DNA of 64,000 bases, from contig BEIJ01000002.1 in assembly GCA_002923375.1 (NCBI GenBank), forward strand, positions 372,001 through 436,000, given 5' to 3'. Made by a program: the position numbers and the translations under genes. Origin of the DNA: a bacterium HR33. GTDB lineage: Bacteria; Gemmatimonadota; Gemmatimonadetes; Gemmatimonadales; GWC2-71-9. Numbering within the stretch: the first letter of the stretch is position 1; each line of letters starts with the position of its first letter. This document shows, piece after piece, positions 42,245 through 51,485 of this stretch. The notes under the pieces are model-generated. The model was not told where the DNA came from, ran no database searches, and saw nothing but the letters and a program-made list of their open reading frames with translations.

Positions 42245-44689
42245 ATGACCTGCACCCTGGCAGCCGCACTCCTGTGCTCATCCGCCGCTTTGGGCCAGGC
42301 TCCCGGGCAGGAGATGCTGGTCACCAGAGACGGTGTGGTGCTCGACTACCCCGCCGACGGAGTGTGGAGGGCCAAAGCCCGCCGGGTGGTTGAAACCCGG
42401 GCCTTTCTCCGGAGGGCGGGGCGTGACGACCTGCTTAACGCGCCCATGCTCTTCATGGCGACCGCTCCCGCAGCCCTGTCAGGGGTTCTACGGGTCCCGA
42501 CGATTCTGGTGAGTTTCTCCGACGTGGACATGTCCAACTTCCCGTTCCAGGCTGCGCAATACGATTCCCTGTTCTACACCACCACGCCCCTCAGAGGCCG
42601 GCCCTACACTTTGCGGACGCTCTACCAGGAGATGTCCAACGGACTGCTCACTATCGACGGCAAGAGCTACGGCTGGGTGAGTGGAAACAACACTAGGGCT
42701 TACTACCTGGAAGCCTGCGGGAGCACCCTCAACGCGCTCAACTGCGCTACCGGGCGGTCCCGAATGTGGGAGTTGTTCACCAGCGCCCTCCAGCAGCTCG
42801 ACGGAACGGTCGATTTCGGCCAGTTCGACAACGACGGGCCAGACGGCATTCCCAACTCGGGAGATGATGACGGAGTGGTGGACGTAGTCCAATTCATTCT
42901 GCCCGAGATCGGCGGCGAGTGCGGCGGGCGGGGGATTTGGGCTCACAAGCACCGCTTGGACGGGTTGAGGATCGGAGGATCGGCGTACCAGACCAACGAT
43001 CTTTCCCCCAGTGGCAGGCCGATCATGGTCAATCCCTATCACACCGTGGGCGGAACCGGCGGGGATTCCTGCACGGATTCCACCGAGATCATGGGTATCG
43101 GCACTGCGGCCCACGAGCTGGGTCACGGGCTTGGCCTGCCGGACTTGTACGACACGGGTGGCGAGACCGAGGGGATCGGCGAATGGGGTCTCATGGGTTC
43201 GGCCAACTTCCGGAGCCTCTACAGCCCGGGCCACTTGTCCGCCTGGTCCAAAGAGAGACTGGGCTGGGTGTTGGTGAGAGAGCTCAAAAGTCGCGGGAGC
43301 TACGCGTTGGGCCCGGTGGTCACCGGCGATACGGTGTTCTTGATCCGGCCCAAAGGCGCCAATCCTAGAGGGGAGTATTTCCTTCTGGAAAACAAGCAGG
43401 CTTTCGGTTCGGATTCGGCCAACCTGTTGCATCCCAGCCGCCGGGCCGGCCCCAAGCTCGGCGGCCTTCTAGTCTGGCACATCGATTCCGCCAAGGTAGC
43501 CGTGGCCGGCCCGCCCTTCGCCAATTCGGTAAACAGCGGGGCGATACACGGCGTGAGACTCTTGCAGGCCGACGGGACCAGGGACCTCGAGGGGAGAATA
43601 AACCGCGGCGACGCGGGCGATCCTTACCCAGGCCTCACGGGCAACAATGCCTTGGGCCGCGCCACCAATCCGCAAGCCGCAAAGAACCACGACGGATTAT
43701 TTGCGGGCTTTGCTCTCACCAATATCCGGCAGAATTCCGATCTGTCGGTCGCATTCGATCTCTCGTTCGGGACGGTGATCCGGGCGAGCGACACGCTGGC
43801 GGTGGTACTGGTGGACGGCCAGCCCTACCGCAGATTCCACGACGTGCTCGATGCGGGTTCGGCCCACACGGTATCCATCGAGTCGCCTCAGGTAACGGGG
43901 GACGGGCGTGCGCGTTTTGAATTCGTATCTTGGTCCGACGGCGGAGCCCAGACTCACGAGTTTGTCGCCTCCGACGATCTGGACTCTCTGGTCGCGGCAG
44001 TGGACGCCTGGTACTTGCTCCGGGTGCAGGCGAGCGGCAAGGGTACAGTATCGTCCTCATCCCCCAGGGATTCTCTGGCGGCGGGTGTCTTCCTGAGCGC
44101 CGGGTCTTTGGTTCGGCTGATCGCCGCCAAGGGTGAGGGACAGGTCTTCGACGGCTGGAGCGGCGACACCGTGACACTCAGGGACACTCTCGACTTGGTC
44201 ATGAACCGGCCTTTCGACCTGGTGGCGAACTTCGCTCCGGTTCTGGTAGTGGGTTCCACCTCCATGCCCGCGGGGATCATGGGAGCCAGGTACCAACATC
44301 AGATCCCGGTAACCGGGGGCACAGGGCAATACCGGTGGCAGCTCGTCTCCGGTGCCCTACCCAAAGGACTGCTCTGGTTCACCAACGGCGTAATCGACGG
44401 CAGGCCCGAAGAGACCGGCACGTTCAACGCCGTAGGGCGGGTGACCTCCGGCAGCCAGATCGCCGAGGTCCCGATCACGATCGTGGTAAACGCTCCCGCG
44501 GTGGAGCTGAGCAAGGTTCTGGCGCACCTGAGCGGTGCGGACAAGCAGCTCACCGAGGACGAGATCAGATATTTCGATCTGCTGGGCAACCGAAACCAGC
44601 GCTTCGATCTCGGAGATTTTTTGGCATGGGTGGAGAAGACCAATGTGGTGCCGCCTGCAGCACCGGCTAGCGGGGGGAAGCGACGATGA
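42245..44689 (+). CDS. Secreted M6-family metalloprotease with beta-repeat, Ig-like and dockerin-like tail (copy A)
   Basis: 814 residues from the ATG at 42245, which gives a signal peptide (MTCTLAAALLCSSAALG); a GTG at 42173 adds 24 residues with no advantage. The zinc site is AAHELGHGLGLPDLYD (HExxH...D), preceded by an acidic probable calcium region (DNDGPDGIPNSGDDDG) and followed by GLMG as the Met-turn region. After the M6 domain come a beta-repeat segment (WSDGGAQTH, FDGWSGDT, DLVANFAP), a putative Ig domain (GGTGQYRW to TSGSQ), and a C-terminal EF-hand-like tail (DLLGNRNQRFDLGDF). It overlaps the small lipoprotein gene by 4 bp and is a paralogue of the protease at 45072. Confidence 0.87.
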   Translation: MTCTLAAALLCSSAALGQAPGQEMLVTRDGVVLDYPADGVWRAKARRVVETRAFLRRAGRDDLLNAPMLFMATAPAALSGVLRVPTILVSFSDVDMSNFPFQAAQYDSLFYTTTPLRGRPYTLRTLYQEMSNGLLTIDGKSYGWVSGNNTRAYYLEACGSTLNALNCATGRSRMWELFTSALQQLDGTVDFGQFDNDGPDGIPNSGDDDGVVDVVQFILPEIGGECGGRGIWAHKHRLDGLRIGGSAYQTNDLSPSGRPIMVNPYHTVGGTGGDSCTDSTEIMGIGTAAHELGHGLGLPDLYDTGGETEGIGEWGLMGSANFRSLYSPGHLSAWSKERLGWVLVRELKSRGSYALGPVVTGDTVFLIRPKGANPRGEYFLLENKQAFGSDSANLLHPSRRAGPKLGGLLVWHIDSAKVAVAGPPFANSVNSGAIHGVRLLQADGTRDLEGRINRGDAGDPYPGLTGNNALGRATNPQAAKNHDGLFAGFALTNIRQNSDLSVAFDLSFGTVIRASDTLAVVLVDGQPYRRFHDVLDAGSAHTVSIESPQVTGDGRARFEFVSWSDGGAQTHEFVASDDLDSLVAAVDAWYLLRVQASGKGTVSSSSPRDSLAAGVFLSAGSLVRLIAAKGEGQVFDGWSGDTVTLRDTLDLVMNRPFDLVANFAPVLVVGSTSMPAGIMGARYQHQIPVTGGTGQYRWQLVSGALPKGLLWFTNGVIDGRPEETGTFNAVGRVTSGSQIAEVPITIVVNAPAVELSKVLAHLSGADKQLTEDEIRYFDLLGNRNQRFDLGDFLAWVEKTNVVPPAAPASGGKRR

Positions 44690-45075
44690 AGTTGCCGTTG
44701 CGAGGGTTCTTGGCAATCGCGGCTGTTGGCGCCCTGGGATGCATCCAGGAGCCCGCGCCGCGAGAGCTTACCCTGAACCTGCTTACGCCCAACTCGGACG
44801 ACGGTGCGGTCATGTTCACCGTGAGCACGGCTGCGCCGAACCGGATTGTGTCGGCCACGCCCGTGTGCGAGGGGTGCAAAGTCTTTTACCACGAGGTAAG
44901 CGAAGTAGAGTTCCGAGTGATCGTCACCGGTCCCCTGAGGCCGGGACCCGTGGCCAAACTGCTGGTATCCGATGCTGCACCGGTGGGCGCCTATAGGGTC
45001 GACGTGCACGAGGTAGCCGCTAGGGACTTCCAGACCAAGAAGCCTACCGGGTACACCGTAGTGGTGGAGCGGTGA
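44686..45075 (+). CDS. Small lipoprotein paired with M6 protease A
   Basis: 129 residues. The signal ends in a lipobox (ALGC), so the mature protein is lipid-anchored. The mature domain is beta-rich with the blocks LTLNLLTPNSDDGAVMFTV, CEGC and VTGPLRPGPVAKLLVSDA. A paralogue with the same pattern (CDGC; VTGPLAPGPLVRVTVSD) follows the second protease. It overlaps both neighbours by 4 bp (ATGA and GTGA). The strand pattern is compatible with the later half of a cohesin-like beta sandwich, but this is not proven. A partner or anchor for the adjacent protease is the simplest reading. Confidence 0.75.
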   Translation: MKLPLRGFLAIAAVGALGCIQEPAPRELTLNLLTPNSDDGAVMFTVSTAAPNRIVSATPVCEGCKVFYHEVSEVEFRVIVTGPLRPGPVAKLLVSDAAPVGAYRVDVHEVAARDFQTKKPTGYTVVVER

Positions 45076-47831
45076 ACCCGCTCTTCCTCCGGCGAGTACT
45101 GCGCCCTCTTCCCGTCGCCGCGCTGTTATCCACCCTGATCTCGACTGCCGGTTCGGGCCAGGAACGGCGGGTGGAAGCGGTACGCACCGCGGACGGGGTG
45201 ACCCTCGATTTCGGGGCGCAGATGGCCTGGAGAGCCAAGACTCAACGAGTCGCCCGCTTCCGGCAGCAGCTTCTAGCGGCCGGCCGGCTCGGCGAACTCA
45301 ACGCGGCGGTCCGGGCGGGGGCAGCGTCCGGTACGGCGGCTGTGGCGGGCACTTTCAGACTCCCCTCGGTGCTGGTGGCTTTCAGCGACACCGACACCAG
45401 CGCGCTGCCTCAGGCTTCACGCTACGACTCCCTCTTCTACACTCCTCAGAGCATAGCCGGCAGGCCGTACACACTCAGGACATTGTACCAGGAAATGTCG
45501 AACGGCCTCCTCTCGATCGATGGCGCCACCTACGGCTGGTTTCCGGGCCCGAACTCCAGGTCCTATTACCTGGACGCCTGCGGCACCAGCGCCAGCGCAC
45601 TCGATTGCCCCACGGGACGGCAGCGATTGCGAGAACTGCTCTTGGCGGCACTATCCGCCCTGGATCCTTCCGTGGATTTCGGCCAGTACGACAACGACGG
45701 GCCCGACGGGATCCCGAACTCCGGGGACGATGACGGGATCGTAGATCTAGTGCAGTTTCTGCAACCGGTGGTGGGGGGTGAATGCGGAGGGAGGGGCTAC
45801 TGGGCCCACAAGTTCCAGCTTTCGGACCTCGTCTTTGGATCCGGACCCTTCACTACCGACGATCCGGCGGCCGGAGGCGGCTCGATCAAGATAGACCCCT
45901 ACTACATAGTGGCGGGCGTAGGCGGTCCCAGCTGCACCGATTCCCGACAGATCATGGCGATCGGAACCGCCGCGCACGAGCTGGGACACGGACTCGGCCT
46001 CCCGGATTTGTACGATACCGGAGGTTCCACCCACGGCATAGGGGAATGGGGCCTCATGGGCTCCGGCAACTACACCAGCCTCGTTAGTCCGGCGCACTTC
46101 GAAGCGTGGTCCAAGGAACGGCTGGGATGGGTCCTGGTGAGAGAACTCACCGAACCAGGGACCTACGAACTCGGGCCCGTGGTGCTCTCCGACACCGTAT
46201 TTCTCATCCGCCCCGTGGGCTCGAATCCTCGAGGGGAGTACTTCCTCCTGGAGAACAAGCAGGCCCATGGTTCGGACACCTCGAACATGCAGACCGGAGG
46301 AAAAGCGGGCCCGAAACGGGGTGGGTTGCTGGTTTGGCATATCGACTCGGCGAAAGTTGCGGTGTGGCCCGCGTCGAACACGGTGAACAGCGGTGCGGTC
46401 CACGGTGTGGCCCTCGAAGAGGCTGACGGCATGGCACACTTGTGGAAGCAAACGGGAGGAAACCGCGGCGACAGCGGCGATCCGTATCCCGGGTCGGCCG
46501 GAGCGCTCCGCTTTTCTTTCGACACCAATCCGGCGGCGCTCAAGAACCACGACGGCGGCTTCGTGGGATGGGAGATAGATTCCGTGGTCCAGCTCGCGCC
46601 GGCAGGTGCGGTGCGTTTCGCTCTTCGGTTCGGCACTCCCACCTTGGTCCACGCCAGCGACACCGTCGCCGAAGTGATCGTGGACGGAGCGCGCTACCGG
46701 AAATTCTCGCAGATCCTGGTGCCCGGGAGCGTGCACACCGTGAGCATCGATTCGGTGCAACTGGCTCCCGATTCCTCGACGCGGTTCGTTTTCGACTCTT
46801 GGAGCGACGGAGGAGCGCGGACCCACGAGATCACCGCAAGAGTGGAGGGAGACACGCTGATCGCGGCGGTTTCCCGCTGGTACCGAATCCGAGTAGCGGT
46901 GACGGGCGGCGGCGAGGTGCAAAGCGACCCGGCTCTAGATCTCGGAGCGGGCGGCTACCTGCCGGAGGGTTCTCCGGTCGCTGTTTGGGCGATCCCGAAG
47001 CCGGACTCCGTGTTCGAAGGCTGGAGCGGAGACACCGCAGCTACCGCAGACACCCTCCACCTGGCAATGCGAAGGCCCTATCAGCTGACAGCTACGTTTC
47101 TTCCGCGACTGATAGCCGACGCTGGCACTCCAGCCGAGGCCGTGAGGGGGCGGTTCTACCGGCACCAACTGGAAGCCAGAGGGGGAACGGGAAGTTACCG
47201 CTGGACTCTGGCCGGAGGGTCGCTTCCGGCGGGACTGGCGCTCGGGAGCTACGGGCTGATCAGCGGCACTCCGGCCGAGCCGGGAGTGGATACGGTGGTT
47301 GTTCGCGTGACTTCGGGGTCCCAACAGGCGGAGGTGAGCTTGGTGCTGACGGTAAGGGAAGTGCTCACCGCCAGTGCCGGCACACCGCCGGGCCCGGTCA
47401 TGGGCAAGCCTTACGCTCACAGCTTGACGGCCAGCGGCGGGACGGGGAGCTACAGCTGGCGCCTGGTACAGGGAGAGCTCCCCCCAGGGCTGTCGCTGGA
47501 CGGCGCGGGTACCATCGCCGGAATTCCTGAAGCTACGGGCCGGTTCGTCGCCGTTACAAGAGTAGTCTCCGGTTCTCAACAGGCCGAACTGCCGGTCGAG
47601 CTCACTGTGACGGCTCCGCCGCTGGCGACCTCCACCGTAGTGTCGCAGCTGCTCGGCACGGCGTCGCGACTCAACGCAGACGAGCTTCGATATTTGGATT
47701 TGCTGGGTAACCGAAACGGCTCGTTCGATGTCGGCGACTTCCTGGCGTGGGTGGAAGCTACCGGCGCTCCATCCAGCGTCCTGGGTCCGGTACTCGAGCG
47801 CGCCGGCGGCGCGGGAGGAAGGAAGCCATGA
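45072..47831 (+). CDS. Secreted M6-family metalloprotease with Ig-like repeats and dockerin-like tail (copy B)
   Basis: 919 residues from a GTG overlapping the preceding stop codon (GTGA). A signal peptide is followed by an M6 domain with the identical zinc motif AAHELGHGLGLPDLYD and the same acidic region (DNDGPDGIPNSGDDDG). The C-terminal part has the same beta-repeat segment (WSDGGARTH, FEGWSGDT) and two putative Ig domains where copy A has one, each with GGTGSYxW and a TSGSQQAE-type end, then a tail DLLGNRNGSFDVGDF. Copies A and B are a tandem duplication that has since diverged, with an added Ig domain in B. Likely a surface or secreted endopeptidase. Confidence 0.88.
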   Translation: MNPLFLRRVLRPLPVAALLSTLISTAGSGQERRVEAVRTADGVTLDFGAQMAWRAKTQRVARFRQQLLAAGRLGELNAAVRAGAASGTAAVAGTFRLPSVLVAFSDTDTSALPQASRYDSLFYTPQSIAGRPYTLRTLYQEMSNGLLSIDGATYGWFPGPNSRSYYLDACGTSASALDCPTGRQRLRELLLAALSALDPSVDFGQYDNDGPDGIPNSGDDDGIVDLVQFLQPVVGGECGGRGYWAHKFQLSDLVFGSGPFTTDDPAAGGGSIKIDPYYIVAGVGGPSCTDSRQIMAIGTAAHELGHGLGLPDLYDTGGSTHGIGEWGLMGSGNYTSLVSPAHFEAWSKERLGWVLVRELTEPGTYELGPVVLSDTVFLIRPVGSNPRGEYFLLENKQAHGSDTSNMQTGGKAGPKRGGLLVWHIDSAKVAVWPASNTVNSGAVHGVALEEADGMAHLWKQTGGNRGDSGDPYPGSAGALRFSFDTNPAALKNHDGGFVGWEIDSVVQLAPAGAVRFALRFGTPTLVHASDTVAEVIVDGARYRKFSQILVPGSVHTVSIDSVQLAPDSSTRFVFDSWSDGGARTHEITARVEGDTLIAAVSRWYRIRVAVTGGGEVQSDPALDLGAGGYLPEGSPVAVWAIPKPDSVFEGWSGDTAATADTLHLAMRRPYQLTATFLPRLIADAGTPAEAVRGRFYRHQLEARGGTGSYRWTLAGGSLPAGLALGSYGLISGTPAEPGVDTVVVRVTSGSQQAEVSLVLTVREVLTASAGTPPGPVMGKPYAHSLTASGGTGSYSWRLVQGELPPGLSLDGAGTIAGIPEATGRFVAVTRVVSGSQQAELPVELTVTAPPLATSTVVSQLLGTASRLNADELRYLDLLGNRNGSFDVGDFLAWVEATGAPSSVLGPVLERAGGAGGRKP

Positions 47832-48211
47832 AGCGGCTTTGGTGGATCGCCGCGATCGCGGGGTGGCTGTCCTCCGTATCGTGCGACGGCCCTGAAGTCG
47901 GCGAACTCACGGTGGACCTGGTTACACCCAACAGCGACGACGGTGCCGCGGTTCTCTCGGTCAGCTCGGCGAGCTCGAAGGAGCTGTTGGGCATCGCGGC
48001 CGCCTGCGACGGTTGCCGCATCTTTTTCGAGCAGGTAAGCCAGAGCGAAATCAGAGCCATCGTGACCGGCCCCTTGGCCCCCGGTCCCCTGGTGCGCGTT
48101 ACCGTCTCCGACGTAGGCTCCAGGTCCGCCTACTCGGCGCAACTGGAGCAGGTGGCGAGCCGGAGCTTCCAGTTGCGCCCCCTTTCAGGATACGCACTCA
48201 GCGTGCGATGA
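47828..48211 (+). CDS. Small lipoprotein paired with M6 protease B
   Basis: 127 residues from the ATG at 47828, which overlaps the protease stop (ATGA). The signal peptide ends in SVSC, with the lipid-anchored Cys predicted at residue 19 of this reading. It is a paralogue of the lipoprotein at 44686: both have TPNSDDGA, a C-x-G-C pair and an I-V-T-G-P-L-x-P-G-P block. Repeated pairing with the same protease family on both sides supports a functional link. It ends the operon; the next gene is on the opposite strand, 32 bp away. Confidence 0.75.
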   Translation: MKRLWWIAAIAGWLSSVSCDGPEVGELTVDLVTPNSDDGAAVLSVSSASSKELLGIAAACDGCRIFFEQVSQSEIRAIVTGPLAPGPLVRVTVSDVGSRSAYSAQLEQVASRSFQLRPLSGYALSVR

Positions 48212-48243
48212 GTCCCAACTACGACCGCGACGCGAGAAATGGG

Positions 48244-48717
48244 TCATTGCCTCTGGCGCACCAGAACCCAGCGCCGGCCGCTTCTCAACCAGTCTTCTCC
48301 GGCCCATAAAAACTCGGCGAGCGCGATCGTGTCTCCCCGCACTTTGCCGCTGAGCCGATTACCCAGCTCGCTGCGAGGCCCTGAGAAGATCACGCTCACC
48401 GTACTGTCCGGCCGAATGGATCCCGCACCCGGTCCGAAAAGGGATGCGTCGAGACCCACGTCGCCCTGCATGAGGAAAGTGATTCGGGCGCGAAAGCCAA
48501 AGCCCGCGATCGAATCGAACAACAGCTCGAGCTGCATCCCCTGAGGCGCCGCGTCCGCCCGGCGTAGCACCCAGTAGCCCGCTATCGCTTCGGCCTGCTC
48601 CGAACGGCTCGATATTCCGGGCGAGGGCGGTTCCGAGGCCGGATCCCGGGTCGCTTCCGGCCGGCCCCCGCACTGTCCCAAAGCGGCAAGCAGCCCCAAA
48701 ACCAAAATTCTCTTCAT
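48244..48717 (-). CDS. Lipoprotein of unknown function
   Basis: 157 residues. The N-terminus MKRILVLGLLAALGQCGG carries a lipobox with Cys16. The mature protein has a Pro/Ser/Glu-rich linker (about 20-40) and a beta-strand-rich remainder with repeated Gly-Phe-Arg and Ser-Val-Ile-Phe stretches. I recognise no family. It converges on the M6 operon and lies 121 bp from the tRNA gene on the other strand. Confidence 0.65.
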   Translation of the reverse strand: MKRILVLGLLAALGQCGGRPEATRDPASEPPSPGISSRSEQAEAIAGYWVLRRADAAPQGMQLELLFDSIAGFGFRARITFLMQGDVGLDASLFGPGAGSIRPDSTVSVIFSGPRSELGNRLSGKVRGDTIALAEFLWAGEDWLRSGRRWVLVRQRQ

Positions 48718-48838
48718 GGGCCGGGGCCGGCAAAACGGGCGTCCGCCCAGGTCACAGGGTACCAGGCCATAGGGTAACCGAGTTCCACCGCACCGCTAGG
48801 AGTTTTACCCCGGGTGCCGTATTTTCCAACCCCGGGAA

Positions 48839-48911
48839 GGGGCGGTAGCTCAGCTGGGAGAGCACCTGGTTTGCAACCAGGGGGTCGGGGGTTCGAGTCC
48901 CCTCCGCTCCA
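48839..48911 (+). tRNA. tRNA-Ala (TGC anticodon)
   Basis: 73 nt. The acceptor stem pairs GGGGCGG (48839-48845) with CCGCTCC (48904-48910), including the G3-U70 pair that marks alanine tRNA; discriminator A at 48911. The anticodon arm is CCTGG-TTTGCAA-CCAGG, with anticodon TGC reading GCA and, by wobble, other GCN codons. D arm (AGCTCAGCTGGGAGAGC) and T arm (GGTTCGAGTCC) are normal. The 3' CCA is not encoded and must be added afterwards. It stands alone, not in an rRNA operon. Confidence 0.95.
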
Positions 48912-49215
48912 CTCGACGGTTCCTCCGCCGCGGGGCTGTTTGACCAGCCAAGCTGATGCGGAGAACCGCACTCGAGCCTCGGTGTGCTCGTGCAGAGTGC
49001 GGCAGACTTTCAGCCCGATGCCCAGACGTCCGCCCAACGAGGGCAGTCCAGGGGTGCTGGGATCGCAGGGCGGGATGTTCAACGGCAACGGTATCTTCCA
49101 ATTCGGCTTCTGAGTTTATCTGCACCTTGCCGGCTTCCGGGCCTGAGGTGCAGCTTGTGCACGATGGATAACCGATGCTAGTCCGCAGCAGACTGCGAAT
49201 CCCGGGGGTTCTGGT
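48912..49215. other. Intergenic region between tRNA-Ala and oligopeptidase B
   Basis: 304 bp without a supportable gene. It holds the tRNA 3' flank, a hairpin at 49120-49153 and the leader of the oligopeptidase B gene. I see no convincing promoter or small gene. Confidence 0.6.
49120..49153 (+). terminator. Hairpin downstream of tRNA-Ala, possible terminator
   Basis: CTGCACCT pairs with AGGTGCAG (8 bp) around an 18-nt loop that itself contains CCGG-CTT-CCGG, so it can extend internally. No T-run follows. It may end the tRNA transcript or shape the leader of the next gene. Confidence 0.3.
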
Positions 49216-51381
49216 ATGCCTGTATTGAAGACACTCTCCGTTACGCTGGCGCTGTTAGGATGGATCGCTCCGGCAGCTCGGCCTCAGGCGGTCGGGATGG
49301 AGCAGCCAAGGAAGATCCCCGCACCGCCGGTGGCCAAAGCGGTACCGTTCAAGCTGGAGAAACACGGCCACGTGAGGATCGATCCGTACTACTGGCTCAG
49401 GGAGCGGGAGAACCCGGAGGTGCTGGCATACCTGCGTGCGGAGAACCAGTACACCGAAGCGGTCATGGCGCACACCGAGAAGCTGCAGCAGCAGCTCTTC
49501 GAGGAAATCCGCGCCCGCATGAAGGAAAGCGACATCTCGGCGCCAGTGCCCGACGGCGGCTATCTCTACTACACCCGCTACGAGGCCGGCAAGGACTACC
49601 CGATCTACGCCCGCCGCAGGGGCTCCATGGAGGCGCCGGAGGAGGTGCTCCTCGACGTCAACCAGCTGGCCGAGGGACACGGGTTTTTTGCGGTCATGGG
49701 TTTCCAGGTGAGCCCCCACCAGGATCTGCTGGCATTTGCGGTTGATACCGTGGGGCGCAGGATTTCCACTCTACGGTTCAAGAATCTCGCAACCGGCGAG
49801 TTTCTGGAAGACGTCATTCCCAACGTTACCGGCAATGTAGCCTGGGCGAACGACAACCGCACGGTCTTTTACACCCGGCAGCACCCTACGACGCTCAGGT
49901 GGTACCGTATCTACCGGCACGTGCTCGGGACCGATCCGTCCAGCGATGCGCTGGTGTACGAGGAGAGGGATTCCACCTTCAACACCCGGATATTCCGCAC
50001 GCGTTCCGGGAGGTTCCTCATGATTCACTCCAGCCAAACTCTGGCGGACGAGTACCGGTTTCTGGAGGCGGACCGCCCCGGCGGTCAGTTCCGGGTCCTG
50101 CTGCCCCGGGAGCGGGGCCACGAGTACGAGGCGGACCACGCTGGCGATTGGTTTTACATAAGAACGAACCACGGCGCGGCGAATTTTCGCCTGGTGCGCC
50201 TTCCGGTGAACGGCGCCGGCCGGGTGGATAAAGACGCATGGGAAGAAGTGATTCCCCATCGGGAGGACGTGCTCCTGGAAGGCTTCACCCTCTTCCGGGA
50301 TCACCTGGTGCTCACCGAGAGGAGGAATGGGCTGCGCCGCTTGCGCATCCGCGCCTACGACGGGAGCGGGGACCATTACCTGGATTTCGGGGAGCCCGCC
50401 TATACCGTCTCCGTAGGCGCCAACCGGGAGTTCGATACCCGCCTGCTGCGCTACGAGTACAATTCCCTCACCACTCCTCCCTCCTCGTACGACTACGACA
50501 TGGTCACCCGCGAGAGGCGGCTGGTTAAGAGGGAAGAGGTGCTCGGCGGTTTCGATCCGGCCAACTACGTGTCCGAGCGGCTGTACGCCCGTGCCCGGGA
50601 CGGGATCGCCGTTCCGGTGTCGATAGTGTATCGCAAAGGGCTGGAAAAAGACGGCGACAACCCGCTGCTTCTCTACGGCTACGGATCCTACGGCTCGAGC
50701 GTAGAGCCCACTTTCAGCGCTCTCCGCTTGAGCCTTTTGGACCGCGGATTCGTTTACGCTATAGCCCATGTGCGCGGCGGCCAGGAGCTCGGGCGACAGT
50801 GGTACGAGGACGGGAAACTGCTGCGCAAGATGAACACCTTCACCGATTTCATCGATGTGGCGGAGTTCCTGATCGAGCAGCGCTACACGCGTCCGGAGAA
50901 GCTGTTCGCTCAAGGAGGCAGCGCGGGAGGACTCCTGATGGGCGCGGTGGTCAACCTGAGGCCGGATCTCTTCAAGGGAGTGGTGGCCCAGGTACCGTTC
51001 GTGGACGTGGTCACCACGATGCTGGACGAAAGCATTCCCCTTACCACCAACGAGTACGACGAGTGGGGCAACCCCAAGGATCCCGAGTACTACCGCTACA
51101 TCCTGGCCTACTCCCCGTACGACAATGTGGAGCGGAAGGCTTATCCCAATCTGCTGGTCACCACCGGCCTTCACGACTCCCAGGTCCAGTATTGGGAGCC
51201 GGCCAAGTGGGTGGCCAAGCTGCGCGCCATGAAAACCGACCACAACCGGCTCATCCTGAAAACCAACTTCGAAGCCGGGCACGGCGGCGCCTCCGGCCGG
51301 TACCAGCGCTGGCGCGAGACGGCTTTCATCTACGCCTTCATCCTGGATCTGGCCGGCCTCGGTTCCGGCGGAGACGATTAG
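49216..51381 (+). CDS. Oligopeptidase B (prolyl oligopeptidase family, S9), exported
   Basis: 721 residues. An N-terminal signal-like segment (MPVLKTLSVTLALLGWIAPAARPQA) is followed by the PPVAKAVPF...H-G-H-x-R-x-DPYYWLRE block typical of oligopeptidase B, a beta-propeller (about 90-430) and the catalytic alpha/beta domain. The Ser nucleophile is in GGSAGGLLMG (near residue 569), the Asp in TGLHDSQVQYWEP and the His in FEAGHGGASGRY. Cleavage is expected after Arg or Lys in peptides shorter than about 30 residues. The signal peptide suggests a periplasmic form, fitting with the nearby secreted metalloproteases. It is a single gene. Confidence 0.92.
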   Translation: MPVLKTLSVTLALLGWIAPAARPQAVGMEQPRKIPAPPVAKAVPFKLEKHGHVRIDPYYWLRERENPEVLAYLRAENQYTEAVMAHTEKLQQQLFEEIRARMKESDISAPVPDGGYLYYTRYEAGKDYPIYARRRGSMEAPEEVLLDVNQLAEGHGFFAVMGFQVSPHQDLLAFAVDTVGRRISTLRFKNLATGEFLEDVIPNVTGNVAWANDNRTVFYTRQHPTTLRWYRIYRHVLGTDPSSDALVYEERDSTFNTRIFRTRSGRFLMIHSSQTLADEYRFLEADRPGGQFRVLLPRERGHEYEADHAGDWFYIRTNHGAANFRLVRLPVNGAGRVDKDAWEEVIPHREDVLLEGFTLFRDHLVLTERRNGLRRLRIRAYDGSGDHYLDFGEPAYTVSVGANREFDTRLLRYEYNSLTTPPSSYDYDMVTRERRLVKREEVLGGFDPANYVSERLYARARDGIAVPVSIVYRKGLEKDGDNPLLLYGYGSYGSSVEPTFSALRLSLLDRGFVYAIAHVRGGQELGRQWYEDGKLLRKMNTFTDFIDVAEFLIEQRYTRPEKLFAQGGSAGGLLMGAVVNLRPDLFKGVVAQVPFVDVVTTMLDESIPLTTNEYDEWGNPKDPEYYRYILAYSPYDNVERKAYPNLLVTTGLHDSQVQYWEPAKWVAKLRAMKTDHNRLILKTNFEAGHGGASGRYQRWRETAFIYAFILDLAGLGSGGDD

Positions 51382-51485
51382 GGGGTTTCCGACAGTGGTA
51401 GCCGGCGGAGGTTGAGATCGATCACTGGCTCTGGCCGCTCGGCCCTGTAGCTTATGGCTGTTTCCATAGCCAGGGAGGGCAGGCA

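Noticed and set aside
44500..44689. Type IX secretion sorting domain at the M6 protease C-terminus
   Set aside because: The tail is a short EF-hand-like segment rather than the roughly 80-residue beta-strand domain with a Lys-rich motif.
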